From NCBI GenBank assembly GCA_039798005.1, contig JBDKGV010000050.1:1-17709 (forward strand): DNA of 17,709 bases, read 5' to 3'. Below the pieces are notes generated by a model that searched no databases, was not told where the DNA came from, and was given only the letters and a program-made list of their open reading frames with translations. This DNA is from JBDKGV01 sp039798005. GTDB lineage: Bacteria > Fibrobacterota > Fibrobacteria > UBA5070. Below are positions 6,001-13,682 of the stretch, in pieces. A program made the translations under genes and the position numbers. Each line of letters begins with the position of its first letter. Positions within the stretch are counted from its first letter, which is position 1.

Positions 6001-6612
6001 TCAGGGGGTATTGGTGCAGAGGATGAGCCAAGCACCAAGACCATGAACTACAGGGAGAGTCCAGAAGGGTGCGCGCGATCGCGAGAGGATTGCCAGAACG
6101 ATGCCGCCAGTCAGGGCCAGCAGCAAGGTGCGGACATTCCATGTGCAAAGGTAGAGCCATGGAGTCAGGAGGATTCCCAGAAGCACTGGCTTGAACTCGG
6201 GGAAGCGCCTTGGGAGATAGGCGCGCAACAAAGCCTCCATCGGGATGGCGGTCACCACGGTGAAAAGAAGCAAAAGCGCAAGGCCAGCCAAGGGGCCAGC
6301 TTCGCCCAAGCGTCCCGGTGGATTCCACAACCCGAAGTGGGTCAGTCCGAATTGCAGAAGGCTTCCGACTCCAAGCAGGATGGCAATTCCCGGAAGCCAG
6401 CCTTTGGTGCGATTTTCTCTCAGGAATCGATTGAAGGCCCCGCCGTCACGCTGCGATTGCAAGCTCAAGAGCGTGAAGAGTGCCCCCCAAAGGAGGATTC
6501 GCCCTCCCAGCATGAGGGGTGGGCGATCCATGGTACTTGTGACCAGCGGGATCAGGCCGAAGGCGAATCCCAGTTCAAGCAGACGGCCTTGCCGCTCGAT
6601 GTTGGAACTCAA
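6001..6612 (-). CDS. Polytopic membrane protein, degenerate CPBP (CAAX protease-like) family
   Basis: This 203-residue protein has about six hydrophobic segments. One motif, PMEALLRAYLPRR, resembles motif 1 of CPBP/Abi intramembrane glutamic proteases (EExxxR), but only the second glutamate (Glu126) and Arg130 are present; the first is Met125. The usual FxxxH of motif 2 is not evident. A single histidine (His190, VVHGLGAW) stands where the last conserved histidine would be. It is therefore probably a non-catalytic relative, or a different membrane family with a chance resemblance. Translation most likely starts at the TTG at 6612, which overlaps the stop of the upstream gene as TTGA; the next ATG (residue 28) would cut into the first membrane helix. 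Its cotranscribed partner is a small exported protein, and no function can be assigned. Confidence 0.6.
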   Translation of the reverse strand: MSSNIERQGRLLELGFAFGLIPLVTSTMDRPPLMLGGRILLWGALFTLLSLQSQRDGGAFNRFLRENRTKGWLPGIAILLGVGSLLQFGLTHFGLWNPPGRLGEAGPLAGLALLLLFTVVTAIPMEALLRAYLPRRFPEFKPVLLGILLTPWLYLCTWNVRTLLLALTGGIVLAILSRSRAPFWTLPVVHGLGAWLILCTNTP

Positions 6613-7067
6613 AGCCAGTACCGGACGCCGATTCCGAAGTGCATGTTCATGTTCGTGCTCGGAATCAGATCGATTCCAGGGGCGATGTAGAGGCCAGCTT
6701 CCACCGGGACGCTGAACCGGAAATCGATTCCCAGCGGAACCTGGAGCCAGGCGCCGGAAACATCATTCATCCACACGCCAACACCGATGCCGACATAAGG
6801 GACGATGGCTTTGACCGGAATTTGACGCAACACGGGCGCCACATGGTGCAGGTAGTTGCCGTTGATAATGATGGTGCCAGGATCCCAAGCCGCGATCATA
6901 TCCAAGGATTCATCCTGCCCGACGCGGAAGTTCAAGCCGGAGAACCCTGTGGATTTTCCTTTGCTGGAAGCTCCGCCGAGATTGATGCCCAAGGCATACT
7001 GACCTGATGAGGCCGAATAGGATGCCGAGGCCAAAATGGCTGCGGCTGCGAACAATGTCTTGATCAT
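6609..7067 (-). CDS. Small exported protein, probably an outer-membrane beta-barrel-like protein
   Basis: The 152-residue protein starts MIKTLFAAAAILASASYS, a clear signal peptide with a likely cut near SYSA/SSG. GAAGGAG lies seven bases before the ATG at 7067; upstream in-frame codons read through the intergenic region and are not credible. The mature part alternates polar and hydrophobic residues with Gly-rich turns, for example YALGINLGGAS, IVPYVGIGVGVWMNDVSG, WLQVPLGIDFRF, VEAGLYIAPGIDLIPS, and it ends NMHFGIGVRYWL. The strand-rich pattern and terminal aromatic residue are typical of small outer-membrane barrels. At about 134 mature residues it is small, close to an eight-strand OmpW/OmpX-like size at most. 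I do not recognise a specific family. The gene overlaps the membrane protein gene downstream by four bases. Confidence 0.65.
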   Translation of the reverse strand: MIKTLFAAAAILASASYSASSGQYALGINLGGASSKGKSTGFSGLNFRVGQDESLDMIAAWDPGTIIINGNYLHHVAPVLRQIPVKAIVPYVGIGVGVWMNDVSGAWLQVPLGIDFRFSVPVEAGLYIAPGIDLIPSTNMNMHFGIGVRYWL

Positions 7068-7218
7068 AAGAGCTCCTTCGATGAGAGGGTACCGGCAGAA
7101 ATTAGACTGTTCGGCCCTCAACAATCTGCCGATTTGACGGAAAACTTGAGATAGGTTGGTCGCTTGCTCTTGGAAACGCCCTCGCTTCCGCCGGAAAGGA
7201 ATGCTATGCTGTCTTGTC

Positions 7219-7992
7219 ATGGCGTTGGGAATGCACAGGCCGGGCTGGATCGGCCTTGCCGTGACAGAAGTTCTGGCAAGTCGCGGTGCGATCTTCGTGT
7301 CGGATGCACATGTCGGTGCCGGTTGGGGAGATCCCGATCGGGAAATGACTCTGTGTGCGATGCTCGAATCCTTGGATGATTCCATCGAGGATGTCATCCT
7401 TGGCGGAGATGTTTTCGAGTTTTGGTATGAATGGGGGCATGTCAGGCCTCATCTCGGGCACAAGCTCTTGAGTTGCTTGGAAAGTTTGACGAAGCGGCAT
7501 CGGGTATGGATGGTCCGAGGGAATCACGATTTTGGACTGGGACCAGTGGTGGAAGGGCATGGTGTGCGTGTCCTCGAGGACGGGCTCTGCTTGGAGATCG
7601 ATTCCAAGCGATGGCTGTTTCTGCATGGAGACGGCATGGCGCCCTCGGATCGGATCGATCGGGTCGTGCGTCGGATTCTTCGGCACCCTTGGTCCCAATG
7701 GGCGTGGCGGCACCTGCTGCATCCCGACTGGGCCATGAGATTTGCGCTGGGGACAGGGCGCGCCTCTCGATTGGCAAGTCCTGGGCCGGCCGCGAACATC
7801 GAGGAGTACGAAGTGGAAGCCTTCCGATGGATGGAATGCTGGGATCTTGCGGGCGTTGTGCATGGGCATACCCATCGACCACTCCTGGTGGATCGCAGCG
7901 GTCGAACCTATGTGAACAATGGAGATTGGTGTCAAATGCGCAGTCGCGTGGTGATCGGGCCGAACGGGCCAAAGCTGGAGATGTCTGAATGA
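7219..7992 (+). CDS. lpxH: LpxH-like UDP-2,3-diacylglucosamine diphosphatase family metallophosphoesterase
   Basis: This calcineurin-like phosphoesterase has the full metal-binding set: SDAHVG, GGDVFEFWYEW, VRGNHDFG, LFLHGDG and HGHTHRP. The order and the segments PWSQWAWRHLLHPDWAMRFA and YVNNGDWCQM match LpxH-type proteins, which hydrolyse UDP-2,3-diacylglucosamine to lipid X in lipid A synthesis at the inner membrane face. GNHDF instead of the GNRDF of classical LpxH points to a related branch, so the exact substrate is uncertain. The start is unclear. The ATG at 7219 gives 257 residues. An ATG at 7201 directly abuts GGAAAGGA, and a GTG at 7261 would place the start closer to SDAH, as is usual in the family. 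An extended -10-like TGCTATGCT ends eight bases before the 7219 ATG. The gene overlaps the next as ATGA. Confidence 0.82.
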   Translation: MALGMHRPGWIGLAVTEVLASRGAIFVSDAHVGAGWGDPDREMTLCAMLESLDDSIEDVILGGDVFEFWYEWGHVRPHLGHKLLSCLESLTKRHRVWMVRGNHDFGLGPVVEGHGVRVLEDGLCLEIDSKRWLFLHGDGMAPSDRIDRVVRRILRHPWSQWAWRHLLHPDWAMRFALGTGRASRLASPGPAANIEEYEVEAFRWMECWDLAGVVHGHTHRPLLVDRSGRTYVNNGDWCQMRSRVVIGPNGPKLEMSE

Positions 7993-8624
7993 GCCTTGAG
8001 CATCTTGTCTTTCCATCGGGCCTTCTGGGCACCAACACGGCTTTGGTGTGGTGTACCCGTACACGCGAAGGCGTGCTGATCGACCCGGCCGGAGAGCCGG
8101 AAGAAATCATGGACATCGCCTTGGAGCACGGCATTGCCATTCGCGGCATTGCGTTGACCCATGCGCATTTCGACCATGCGGCTGCGGTGCCCCTCCTCAA
8201 GGAACTCACCCAAGCGGATCTGTATGTGCATCCCCTCGATTTGCCGCTTTGGGAGGGCATGGAAGGGCAGTGCAATCATTTCGGTCTTCCGCCCTTTTCA
8301 CTTCCCGAGCCGGATTTGATGCTCGAGGAAGGCGGATCGATCGAATTCGGGCGTCAGAAGCTTGCCGTGATGCATTTGCCGGGGCACAGTCCGGGATCCT
8401 GCGGTTTTTTGGCCTGCGAGCCCAGTCTTCTCTTTTGCGGGGATGTGGCGTTTGCCCGAGGGGTCGGGCGAACCGATCTTTGGGGCGGTTCCGATGCGGC
8501 TCTGCAAAGCTCCCTTGTCCGGTTGCGCGCCCTTCCCGACACCATCGAGATCATTCCCGGGCACGGTGCGACCTTCCGGGCCTCTTCGATCGGGGTCCGG
8601 GCCCAAACCCTCAACGATTACTAG
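7989..8624 (+). CDS. Metallo-beta-lactamase-fold hydrolase, glyoxalase II-like
   Basis: The 211-residue protein shows the MBL-fold zinc motifs in order: THAHFDHAAAV (HxHxDH), LPGHSPGSCGF, LLFCGDVAFARGVGRTDLWGG and IIPGHGATF. The GVGRTDLWGG stretch is common in the YcbL/glyoxalase II-like group that includes short MBL hydrolases acting on thioesters or persulfides. It lacks the C-terminal helical extension of full glyoxalase II (about 250 residues), so the substrate is not certain. It is cytoplasmic, with no signal peptide. The start ATG overlaps the stop of the LpxH-like gene by four bases, so the two are translationally coupled, though no shared pathway is obvious. Confidence 0.88.
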   Translation: MSLEHLVFPSGLLGTNTALVWCTRTREGVLIDPAGEPEEIMDIALEHGIAIRGIALTHAHFDHAAAVPLLKELTQADLYVHPLDLPLWEGMEGQCNHFGLPPFSLPEPDLMLEEGGSIEFGRQKLAVMHLPGHSPGSCGFLACEPSLLFCGDVAFARGVGRTDLWGGSDAALQSSLVRLRALPDTIEIIPGHGATFRASSIGVRAQTLNDY

Positions 8625-8664
8625 GAATTCAACCTTCGGCCGGGTGTGAGATCGGGCTAAATTG

Positions 8665-8691
8665 ATGGGAATGGAGTCCTTCCCCCAATGA
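8665..8691 (+). other. Mini-ORF overlapping the start of the FlhB-like gene
   Basis: An eight-codon frame, MGMESFPQ, with an alternative start at the inner ATG at 8671, ends in a TGA that overlaps the ATG at 8688 as ATGA. A -10-like TAAATT lies at 8658-8663, so transcription could begin at or next to 8671. It may couple translation into the FlhB-like gene or may be chance; the GGAG inside it is also the plausible ribosome binding site for 8688. Confidence 0.25.
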
Positions 8692-8966
8692 GCAATCCCT
8701 CGAACCTGCGTCATCAGGTCGCCGCCGCCTTGCGATTCCGGCAAGGGGTGGATGCGGCGCCGACCTTGCTCGGATCAGGGCGGGGCTTGGTTGCGACGCG
8801 AATCCTCGAGGAGGCACGCGCCCATGCCGTGCCGGTCCATGAAGATGCCCAGTTGGCTGCTGCGCTTTGTCAGATGCAGGCCGGCAGTGCGATTCCTCCT
8901 GAACTCTACGAGGCGGTTGCCGAGGTGATCGCCTTCGTCTACGGCCTTTCCCGGAGATCCCCTTGA
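8688..8966 (+). CDS. Small FlhB/EscU C-domain-like protein
   Basis: The 92-residue protein matches the cytoplasmic C-terminal domain of the flagellar/type III export switch protein FlhB, without the membrane part. Recognisable elements are VAAALRFRQGVDAAPTLLGS, GRGLVATRILEEARAHAVPV, LAAALCQMQAGSAIPPELYE and AVAEVIAFVY. Such stand-alone homologues exist in flagellated bacteria (the B. subtilis YlqH type). The autocleavage motif NPTH is not intact: there is NPSN at residues 3-6, followed by a few extra residues. The role of the stand-alone domain is poorly known. A GGAG ten bases upstream supports the start. The stop overlaps the TTG start of the SpoIIE-type phosphatase gene, which suggests a functional link with that regulatory module or simple cotranscription. 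Confidence 0.85.
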   Translation: MSNPSNLRHQVAAALRFRQGVDAAPTLLGSGRGLVATRILEEARAHAVPVHEDAQLAAALCQMQAGSAIPPELYEAVAEVIAFVYGLSRRSP

Positions 8967-10804
8967 ACTGGAATGAATTGTGGGTGACGCTTGCGGTGGC
9001 CTTCTGGTGCCTTCCCCTGCCGATTCTCGCCTTGGATTACGAACGCCGTCGCCATCGCTTCCGGCTCCTGCAGATCGGACTGGTCCTTTCTCTCTCGATC
9101 GGGGAGGCGATCGGGAACATCTACAGTTCCTTCGATCCTTCAGCGACCATGCTGCGCAACGTGGCACTGCTTTGCTTGTCCCTGACCTTGGCGGAGTCCT
9201 TTCTCAAGCCGACCGGTGCGATCCGCAGGCGTTTGCGCTGGGGAACCTTGCTTGCCTGCTTCCTGGTGCTTGCCCTGGGGTTGAGCGGGTGGAAGGACGG
9301 GGCTCGCGCCGCCACGGTCTTTGCGGCCTTCGGTCTTGCCAGTTCGGCGCTTTTCGCACGAACCCTGTGGGCGGGAATTCCCGTGGCTGCGGCCGCGTTC
9401 TGCATCGCCGGCGGAGCGGAGCACCCTTGGATCCAGGTGGTCGGGGAGTTGGCCCTGCTGATGGCCTTTCAGGCGGATGTGAGGGGGGCGCTGCGTCAAG
9501 AGGAACGGCAGCGTTTGCGGCAGCAGCGTGAGGAAATGCGTCCCAAAAACCTGGTGCAGGCCTTGGCTTCGGAGTTTTCGGAGGAAGGAAGCACCTTGTC
9601 CGAAGACCGGCTTCAGACCTTGCTTGAGTTTGCTCAATCGGCGATTCGGGCCGATGGGGGAGCCGTCTTTCATTATCGGGAAGAATCCACACGACAGCGC
9701 ACGCTTTCCCGGCGGCTTGTTTGCGCCGGTGCCCAAGGCCGATTGCAGCATCTGTCGCAAGATCCTCAGGGGTTGATCTTTGCTCAGCTCCTGTTGTCGC
9801 GACTGGCCGAAAGCGGGGAGCGCGTCCTTCAATGCCGCAGGGCCGAGCGGGTCGATGCCCTGGTTCTGGAAGAATGGAAGGTGGCGGGACTGGTCTGCGC
9901 GGTGATCCGGGCCCAAGGGCGTCCCATCGGTTTGTTGGCCCTGAGCCTGCCGGGCGACTTGCATCTCGATGTGGAGGAGATGGGACTGCTTGAGTTCCTG
10001 TCTCAACAAGCCGCCTTCAGTTTGCATTACGATCAGGTCTACAACCGCATGGTGGAGCAGACCCGGTTGGTCCGGGAGTTCGAGATCGCCTCTCGCCTGC
10101 AGAACTCGCTTTTGCCGGGCGACAAGATCCAGGTGCGCAATTTGCAGGTCGCCGCCAGGATGGATGCCGCGCGCGAAGTCGGAGGGGATTACTTCGATTT
10201 CATCCCCTTGGGCAATGATCAGATGATTGCCGTGGTTGGCGATGTGGCAGGAAAAGGATTGCCCGCGGGCATGATCATGCTGATCACCCGGACCATTCTC
10301 CATGTGCTGCTTGATTCGCAATCCCAGACATCCCCCGCTTGGCTGGTGGCCCAGCTCAATGCCAGACTTTGGCCGCAATTGGATCCTCTGACCTATGTGA
10401 GTTTCCTGTGCCTTCGCTGGAACGCCACGAGTCGGAGCTTTCTCTGGAGCGGAGCCGGGCATGAGCATCTGCTGGTCTGGTCTGCCATGGAAGGTGCGGT
10501 TCGCAGGATCAAGGCCGGTGGACTGGCCTTGGGCCTGCGCCGGGATTCGAAAGGCGAATGGGCCGAGCACGAGCTCTTCTTGACACCGGGAGATGTGCTG
10601 GTGCTCTATACGGATGGAGTCACCGAGGCCCGCGATCCTCAGGGAGGCGAGTATGGCCTGGAACGATTGGAAGCCAGTTTGTCGCGCCATGCGGACAAGA
10701 ACGCTGCGGAACTGCTTGAAAGCTTGTTCACTGAACTGGGGGAATTTGTCGGTCCAAACCTGCCTTTGGACGACAGAACCTTGCTTGTTTTGAAAATCCA
10801 CTGA
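8963..10804 (+). CDS. Membrane-bound GAF-SpoIIE (RsbU-type PP2C) serine phosphatase
   Basis: This 613-residue regulatory phosphatase probably dephosphorylates a STAS-domain anti-anti-sigma protein. Residues 5-172 contain six to seven membrane helices. A charged helical linker (about 173-205, RQEERQRLRQQREEMR) follows, then a GAF-like sensor domain at about 210-360. The SpoIIE/PP2C domain (about 385-613) has GGDYFD at 407-412, GDVAGKG at 426-432, GAGHEH at 497-502, TDGVTEA at 550-556 and DDRT at 603-606. The metal-binding aspartates all appear intact, so it should be active. The start is a TTG at 8963 with GGAG seven bases upstream, overlapping the previous stop as TTGA; no nearby ATG keeps the first helix. 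The STAS gene 29 bases downstream is the obvious partner substrate. The signal sensed is unknown. Confidence 0.92.
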   Translation: MNWNELWVTLAVAFWCLPLPILALDYERRRHRFRLLQIGLVLSLSIGEAIGNIYSSFDPSATMLRNVALLCLSLTLAESFLKPTGAIRRRLRWGTLLACFLVLALGLSGWKDGARAATVFAAFGLASSALFARTLWAGIPVAAAAFCIAGGAEHPWIQVVGELALLMAFQADVRGALRQEERQRLRQQREEMRPKNLVQALASEFSEEGSTLSEDRLQTLLEFAQSAIRADGGAVFHYREESTRQRTLSRRLVCAGAQGRLQHLSQDPQGLIFAQLLLSRLAESGERVLQCRRAERVDALVLEEWKVAGLVCAVIRAQGRPIGLLALSLPGDLHLDVEEMGLLEFLSQQAAFSLHYDQVYNRMVEQTRLVREFEIASRLQNSLLPGDKIQVRNLQVAARMDAAREVGGDYFDFIPLGNDQMIAVVGDVAGKGLPAGMIMLITRTILHVLLDSQSQTSPAWLVAQLNARLWPQLDPLTYVSFLCLRWNATSRSFLWSGAGHEHLLVWSAMEGAVRRIKAGGLALGLRRDSKGEWAEHELFLTPGDVLVLYTDGVTEARDPQGGEYGLERLEASLSRHADKNAAELLESLFTELGEFVGPNLPLDDRTLLVLKIH

Positions 10805-10833
10805 AGAAATCGCGCCAGGGTCTTATCTTCCCA

Positions 10834-11196
10834 ATGCACATGAGTCGGAGTCTAGAGCTGCAAATCCAGGAAATTCCGGGTGCCCCCAAGGCTCGGGTTC
10901 TTGTGCTGGATGGAGAACTGGATGGTTCTGCCGTCGAACTGATGCTCTCCCAAGTCACCGGACTTCTGGACGAGGGCATTCTGTTCCTTCTTCTCGATTG
11001 TGAAGAACTGCGCTACGTGAACAGTACGGGGCTTGGAATCCTGCTCCATTTCACCCGTATTTTCCGCGATCGTGGCGGAGCGTTCAGGCTGGTGCATGTG
11101 AACATGTCGGTCTACGAGATCATGGAGATCATCGGAGCCAACACCTTGCTTGAGATTCACGACTCGCTAGAAGAAGCCCAATCCACCTTGACCTGA
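10834..11196 (+). CDS. STAS-domain anti-sigma factor antagonist (SpoIIAA/RsbV-like)
   Basis: The 120-residue single STAS domain contains VLVLDGELDGSAVELMLSQV, ILFLLLDCEELRYVNSTGLG and GGAFRLVHVNMSVYEIMEII, ending with an acidic helix. Ser64 in VNSTGLG sits at the position phosphorylated by RsbW/SpoIIAB-type kinases in this family, so the upstream SpoIIE-type phosphatase is its likely activator. The kinase/anti-sigma factor of the switch is not in the window. Two in-frame ATGs (10834 and 10840) are possible starts and neither has a strong ribosome binding site; coupling to the upstream gene is likely. The family call is firm and the downstream sigma factor or other target is unknown. Confidence 0.92.
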   Translation: MHMSRSLELQIQEIPGAPKARVLVLDGELDGSAVELMLSQVTGLLDEGILFLLLDCEELRYVNSTGLGILLHFTRIFRDRGGAFRLVHVNMSVYEIMEIIGANTLLEIHDSLEEAQSTLT

Positions 11197-11255
11197 TCAC
11201 GTTCAGGTACCATAGCCGTCAGATTGAGTTTTCCCGAATGACAGGAGCCATGTTG

Positions 11256-13682
11256 ATGAGATTACCAACTGCTGGTACAGGCCGAAACACTGTTCTTGCC
11301 GGTGCTGTCGTCCTTTCTCTTGCCGGATGCGGCGCCAAGCCCGGGCCCCTGCCCCCGGCTCAAAGCGCCTCGACACTTCCCGCCGATGTGCTGGCACTTT
11401 CCGGTCGTGACACCCTGACCTTGGCTCGATTTGACAACGCGGCGCGCCAGGCCGGTGTTCCATCGCGCGGCAATGGAACCCAGACGATCGCTTTCTGGGA
11501 TGAGTTTGTCCGCTATTCGCTGGAATCGCAGGCTGCCCAAGATGCCGGCTTGACCCGGGACTCCGTTCGGTTGCGCCGTTGGAGCTCCATCCGGGAGCGA
11601 ATCTTGACCGACCGCTACGCCCAGGAGATTGCTCAGGCTCAATTCGGATACACCGATCGATTCCTTGATTCCTTGATTGCCCGGGACACGTCCTTTGCCA
11701 AGGTGTCGCGTGATTCCGTGCGAATCCGGATGGCACGCAAACTCGTGTTGAGCGCAGTCAAGTACGATTCCGTCCAAAAGGCCAACATCGGACTGTTCCG
11801 TCGTCCCGACTCGACGATCACTCCGTTGGACAGCTCGCGCACCCGCATCGAGGCATTGGTCCTGAATCAGCGTTCGCAGCAGGAAATGTCCGGTTTGCAC
11901 GAACGCCTGCGTTCGAGCTACAAGGTGGAAATCCCCAAGGTTGAGCGCCCTGCAGTTCCCAAGGACAGCCTTGAGGCGTTTTATCGCAAGAACCGGGATC
12001 GCTGGACGGGTGCTCCCCTGTACATGCTTTCCGCCCTGGGTTCCAAGGACAGCGCGGCGCTTAGGACCGCCGTCCTGGGCAAGAAGAAGTTGGCAAGCAA
12101 GGATGCTTTCCAGGCGCTCTCCTCCCGCTTCCCCGTCGGAATGCCCAATGCCCCCAAGGGTGAGCTGGGTCGCGTCAAGCGCAATTTTGCCCTTCCTTAC
12201 GGGCTGGGATTGATTCCGGACCTTTTCGCGGCTCTTGATACGGCCAAGCCCGGTGTCGTTGGCTTGGTGCGCGGTGACAGCCTGTGGTACGCGTTCTGGT
12301 ACGAGAAGCGTGATACCGCGACGATTCGCCCCTTCGACCAGGTCATCGAAGATGTGCGCAGTCAGTTCGTGATCGAAAACGTCTGGACCCCGCCCTCGGC
12401 AGCCATCGTGGCCCGATGGGATCGTGGCGTTCTTTTCACCAAGGCGGATGTCGATTTCGTGGCTGAGGAAGTGCCTGCTCACATGAAGCGGCAGTTCCCC
12501 TTCGAACGCGTCCTGGATTTCATGGTTCGCTGGAAGGTTTCCGCACGTGCCAGTGCCGAGGCGGGTCTGTTGGCGCGTCCTGCAGTCCAGAGCGTTCTGC
12601 GCGACAACGAGTCGGTGTACTGGTCCCAGGCATGGCGCCAGACCAAGGATGCCGCATCGTTCCTCCAGAAGGATTCCGTACTTTCGTCTTCTTGGAAAAA
12701 CGGAAAATCCCTGTTCCCGACCGGGCAGATCGAGGATTCCGGTGCCGGTGTCAATCGCGATGCCGCACGCCTTGGCGTAATGCCCAATGGATTCCTCAAG
12801 GAACGCTATCTGCTCCGTCCGGACGCTTGGATGCAGGACTCGGTGCTGCCTTCCTTCGAGGCGGTTTCTGGCCGGATCTTCCGCGAATCGCGTCAGGATC
12901 TGGACCAGTTGGGACGCGCACGCCTGGACTCGGTCCTCAAGGCGCGCTACGGCTACAAGGCTCTTGAGCTTGCCCCGAAGCCCCAGGTGTACCGCACGCT
13001 TTCCGAAATGTTCGATTCGGCACGCGTCGCCTACGATCGTCGTGACTTGGAAGCCGCCGAGGCGCTCTATCGTCGCATTGAATTGGAATATCCGAAGGGC
13101 GACACCCTGTTCGACAAGTCGCTCTTCCAGATGGGCCAGTTGCAGGGCGAAAAGCAGAACTACCCGGCGTCGTTGGAAGCCTACCGCAAGCTGCTGATGC
13201 TTCGCCCCGGCAGTCCTGAGGCCTACAAGGCCCAGTTCATGATCGCCTTCACCTACAGCGAATACCTGAAGAAGGAAAAGCTTGCCTTGGCGGAATATCG
13301 CAAGGTTCTGGTGAACTACCCGAGCTGCGAGCTGGCCAAGGACGCGGACTGGATGATTCGCAACATCGAATCGGGCGGTGCTCTGATGCCGAAGTTCGAT
13401 GACTCGGCGATCGTCGTCGACTCCTCGAAGAAGGCTCCCGTCGATTCCGCACCGAAGACGGCACCGAAGGTTGAGACCAAGCCGGTGGCAAAGGATGTGC
13501 CCGCTCAAGCCGTGGCCCCCGTGAAAATGGCTGCGGATGTCAAGGCCGTGCCGGCCCCTGCCAAGCCCGCTGCGGTGGCGACTCCACGCAAGATCGGTGG
13601 CGTTCCGGTGAAGTCCGTCGCGCCGGAATCCGCCAAGGTCTCGGCTCCGGTGGATACCGGGGCTGGATCGAAGCGCAAATGA
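11256..13682 (+). CDS. Large lipoprotein with parvulin-like (SurA/PpiC-type) region, TPR repeats and Lys-Ala-Pro tail
   Basis: The protein is 808 residues from the ATG at 11256, chosen because AGGAG lies eight bases upstream; ATGs at 11238 and 11250 are in frame but poorly spaced. The signal peptide ends in lipobox LAGC (Cys25). Residues 40-230 are helical and charged, resembling the N-terminal chaperone region of SurA/PrsA-type proteins. Residues 233-365 look like a parvulin domain, with FQALSSRFPVG, GELGRVKRNFALP, DLFAALDTAKPGVVGLVRGD and a final FDQVIEDVRSQF. The middle is again helical. Residues 584-705 contain TPR-like repeats (AYDRRDLEAAEALYRRIELE, YPASLEAYRKLLML, LALAEYRKVLVNYP). The tail from about 720 is Lys/Ala/Pro-rich with a basic end. 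A periplasmic envelope-protein folding or assembly role is the best guess. The gene overlaps the next as ATGA. Confidence 0.7.
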   Translation: MRLPTAGTGRNTVLAGAVVLSLAGCGAKPGPLPPAQSASTLPADVLALSGRDTLTLARFDNAARQAGVPSRGNGTQTIAFWDEFVRYSLESQAAQDAGLTRDSVRLRRWSSIRERILTDRYAQEIAQAQFGYTDRFLDSLIARDTSFAKVSRDSVRIRMARKLVLSAVKYDSVQKANIGLFRRPDSTITPLDSSRTRIEALVLNQRSQQEMSGLHERLRSSYKVEIPKVERPAVPKDSLEAFYRKNRDRWTGAPLYMLSALGSKDSAALRTAVLGKKKLASKDAFQALSSRFPVGMPNAPKGELGRVKRNFALPYGLGLIPDLFAALDTAKPGVVGLVRGDSLWYAFWYEKRDTATIRPFDQVIEDVRSQFVIENVWTPPSAAIVARWDRGVLFTKADVDFVAEEVPAHMKRQFPFERVLDFMVRWKVSARASAEAGLLARPAVQSVLRDNESVYWSQAWRQTKDAASFLQKDSVLSSSWKNGKSLFPTGQIEDSGAGVNRDAARLGVMPNGFLKERYLLRPDAWMQDSVLPSFEAVSGRIFRESRQDLDQLGRARLDSVLKARYGYKALELAPKPQVYRTLSEMFDSARVAYDRRDLEAAEALYRRIELEYPKGDTLFDKSLFQMGQLQGEKQNYPASLEAYRKLLMLRPGSPEAYKAQFMIAFTYSEYLKKEKLALAEYRKVLVNYPSCELAKDADWMIRNIESGGALMPKFDDSAIVVDSSKKAPVDSAPKTAPKVETKPVAKDVPAQAVAPVKMAADVKAVPAPAKPAAVATPRKIGGVPVKSVAPESAKVSAPVDTGAGSKRK

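Noticed and set aside
9140..10801. A 553-codon open frame on the minus strand opposite the SpoIIE phosphatase
   Set aside because: The plus strand encodes intact PP2C motifs in order; the antisense product is Gln/His/Arg-rich without recognisable domains.
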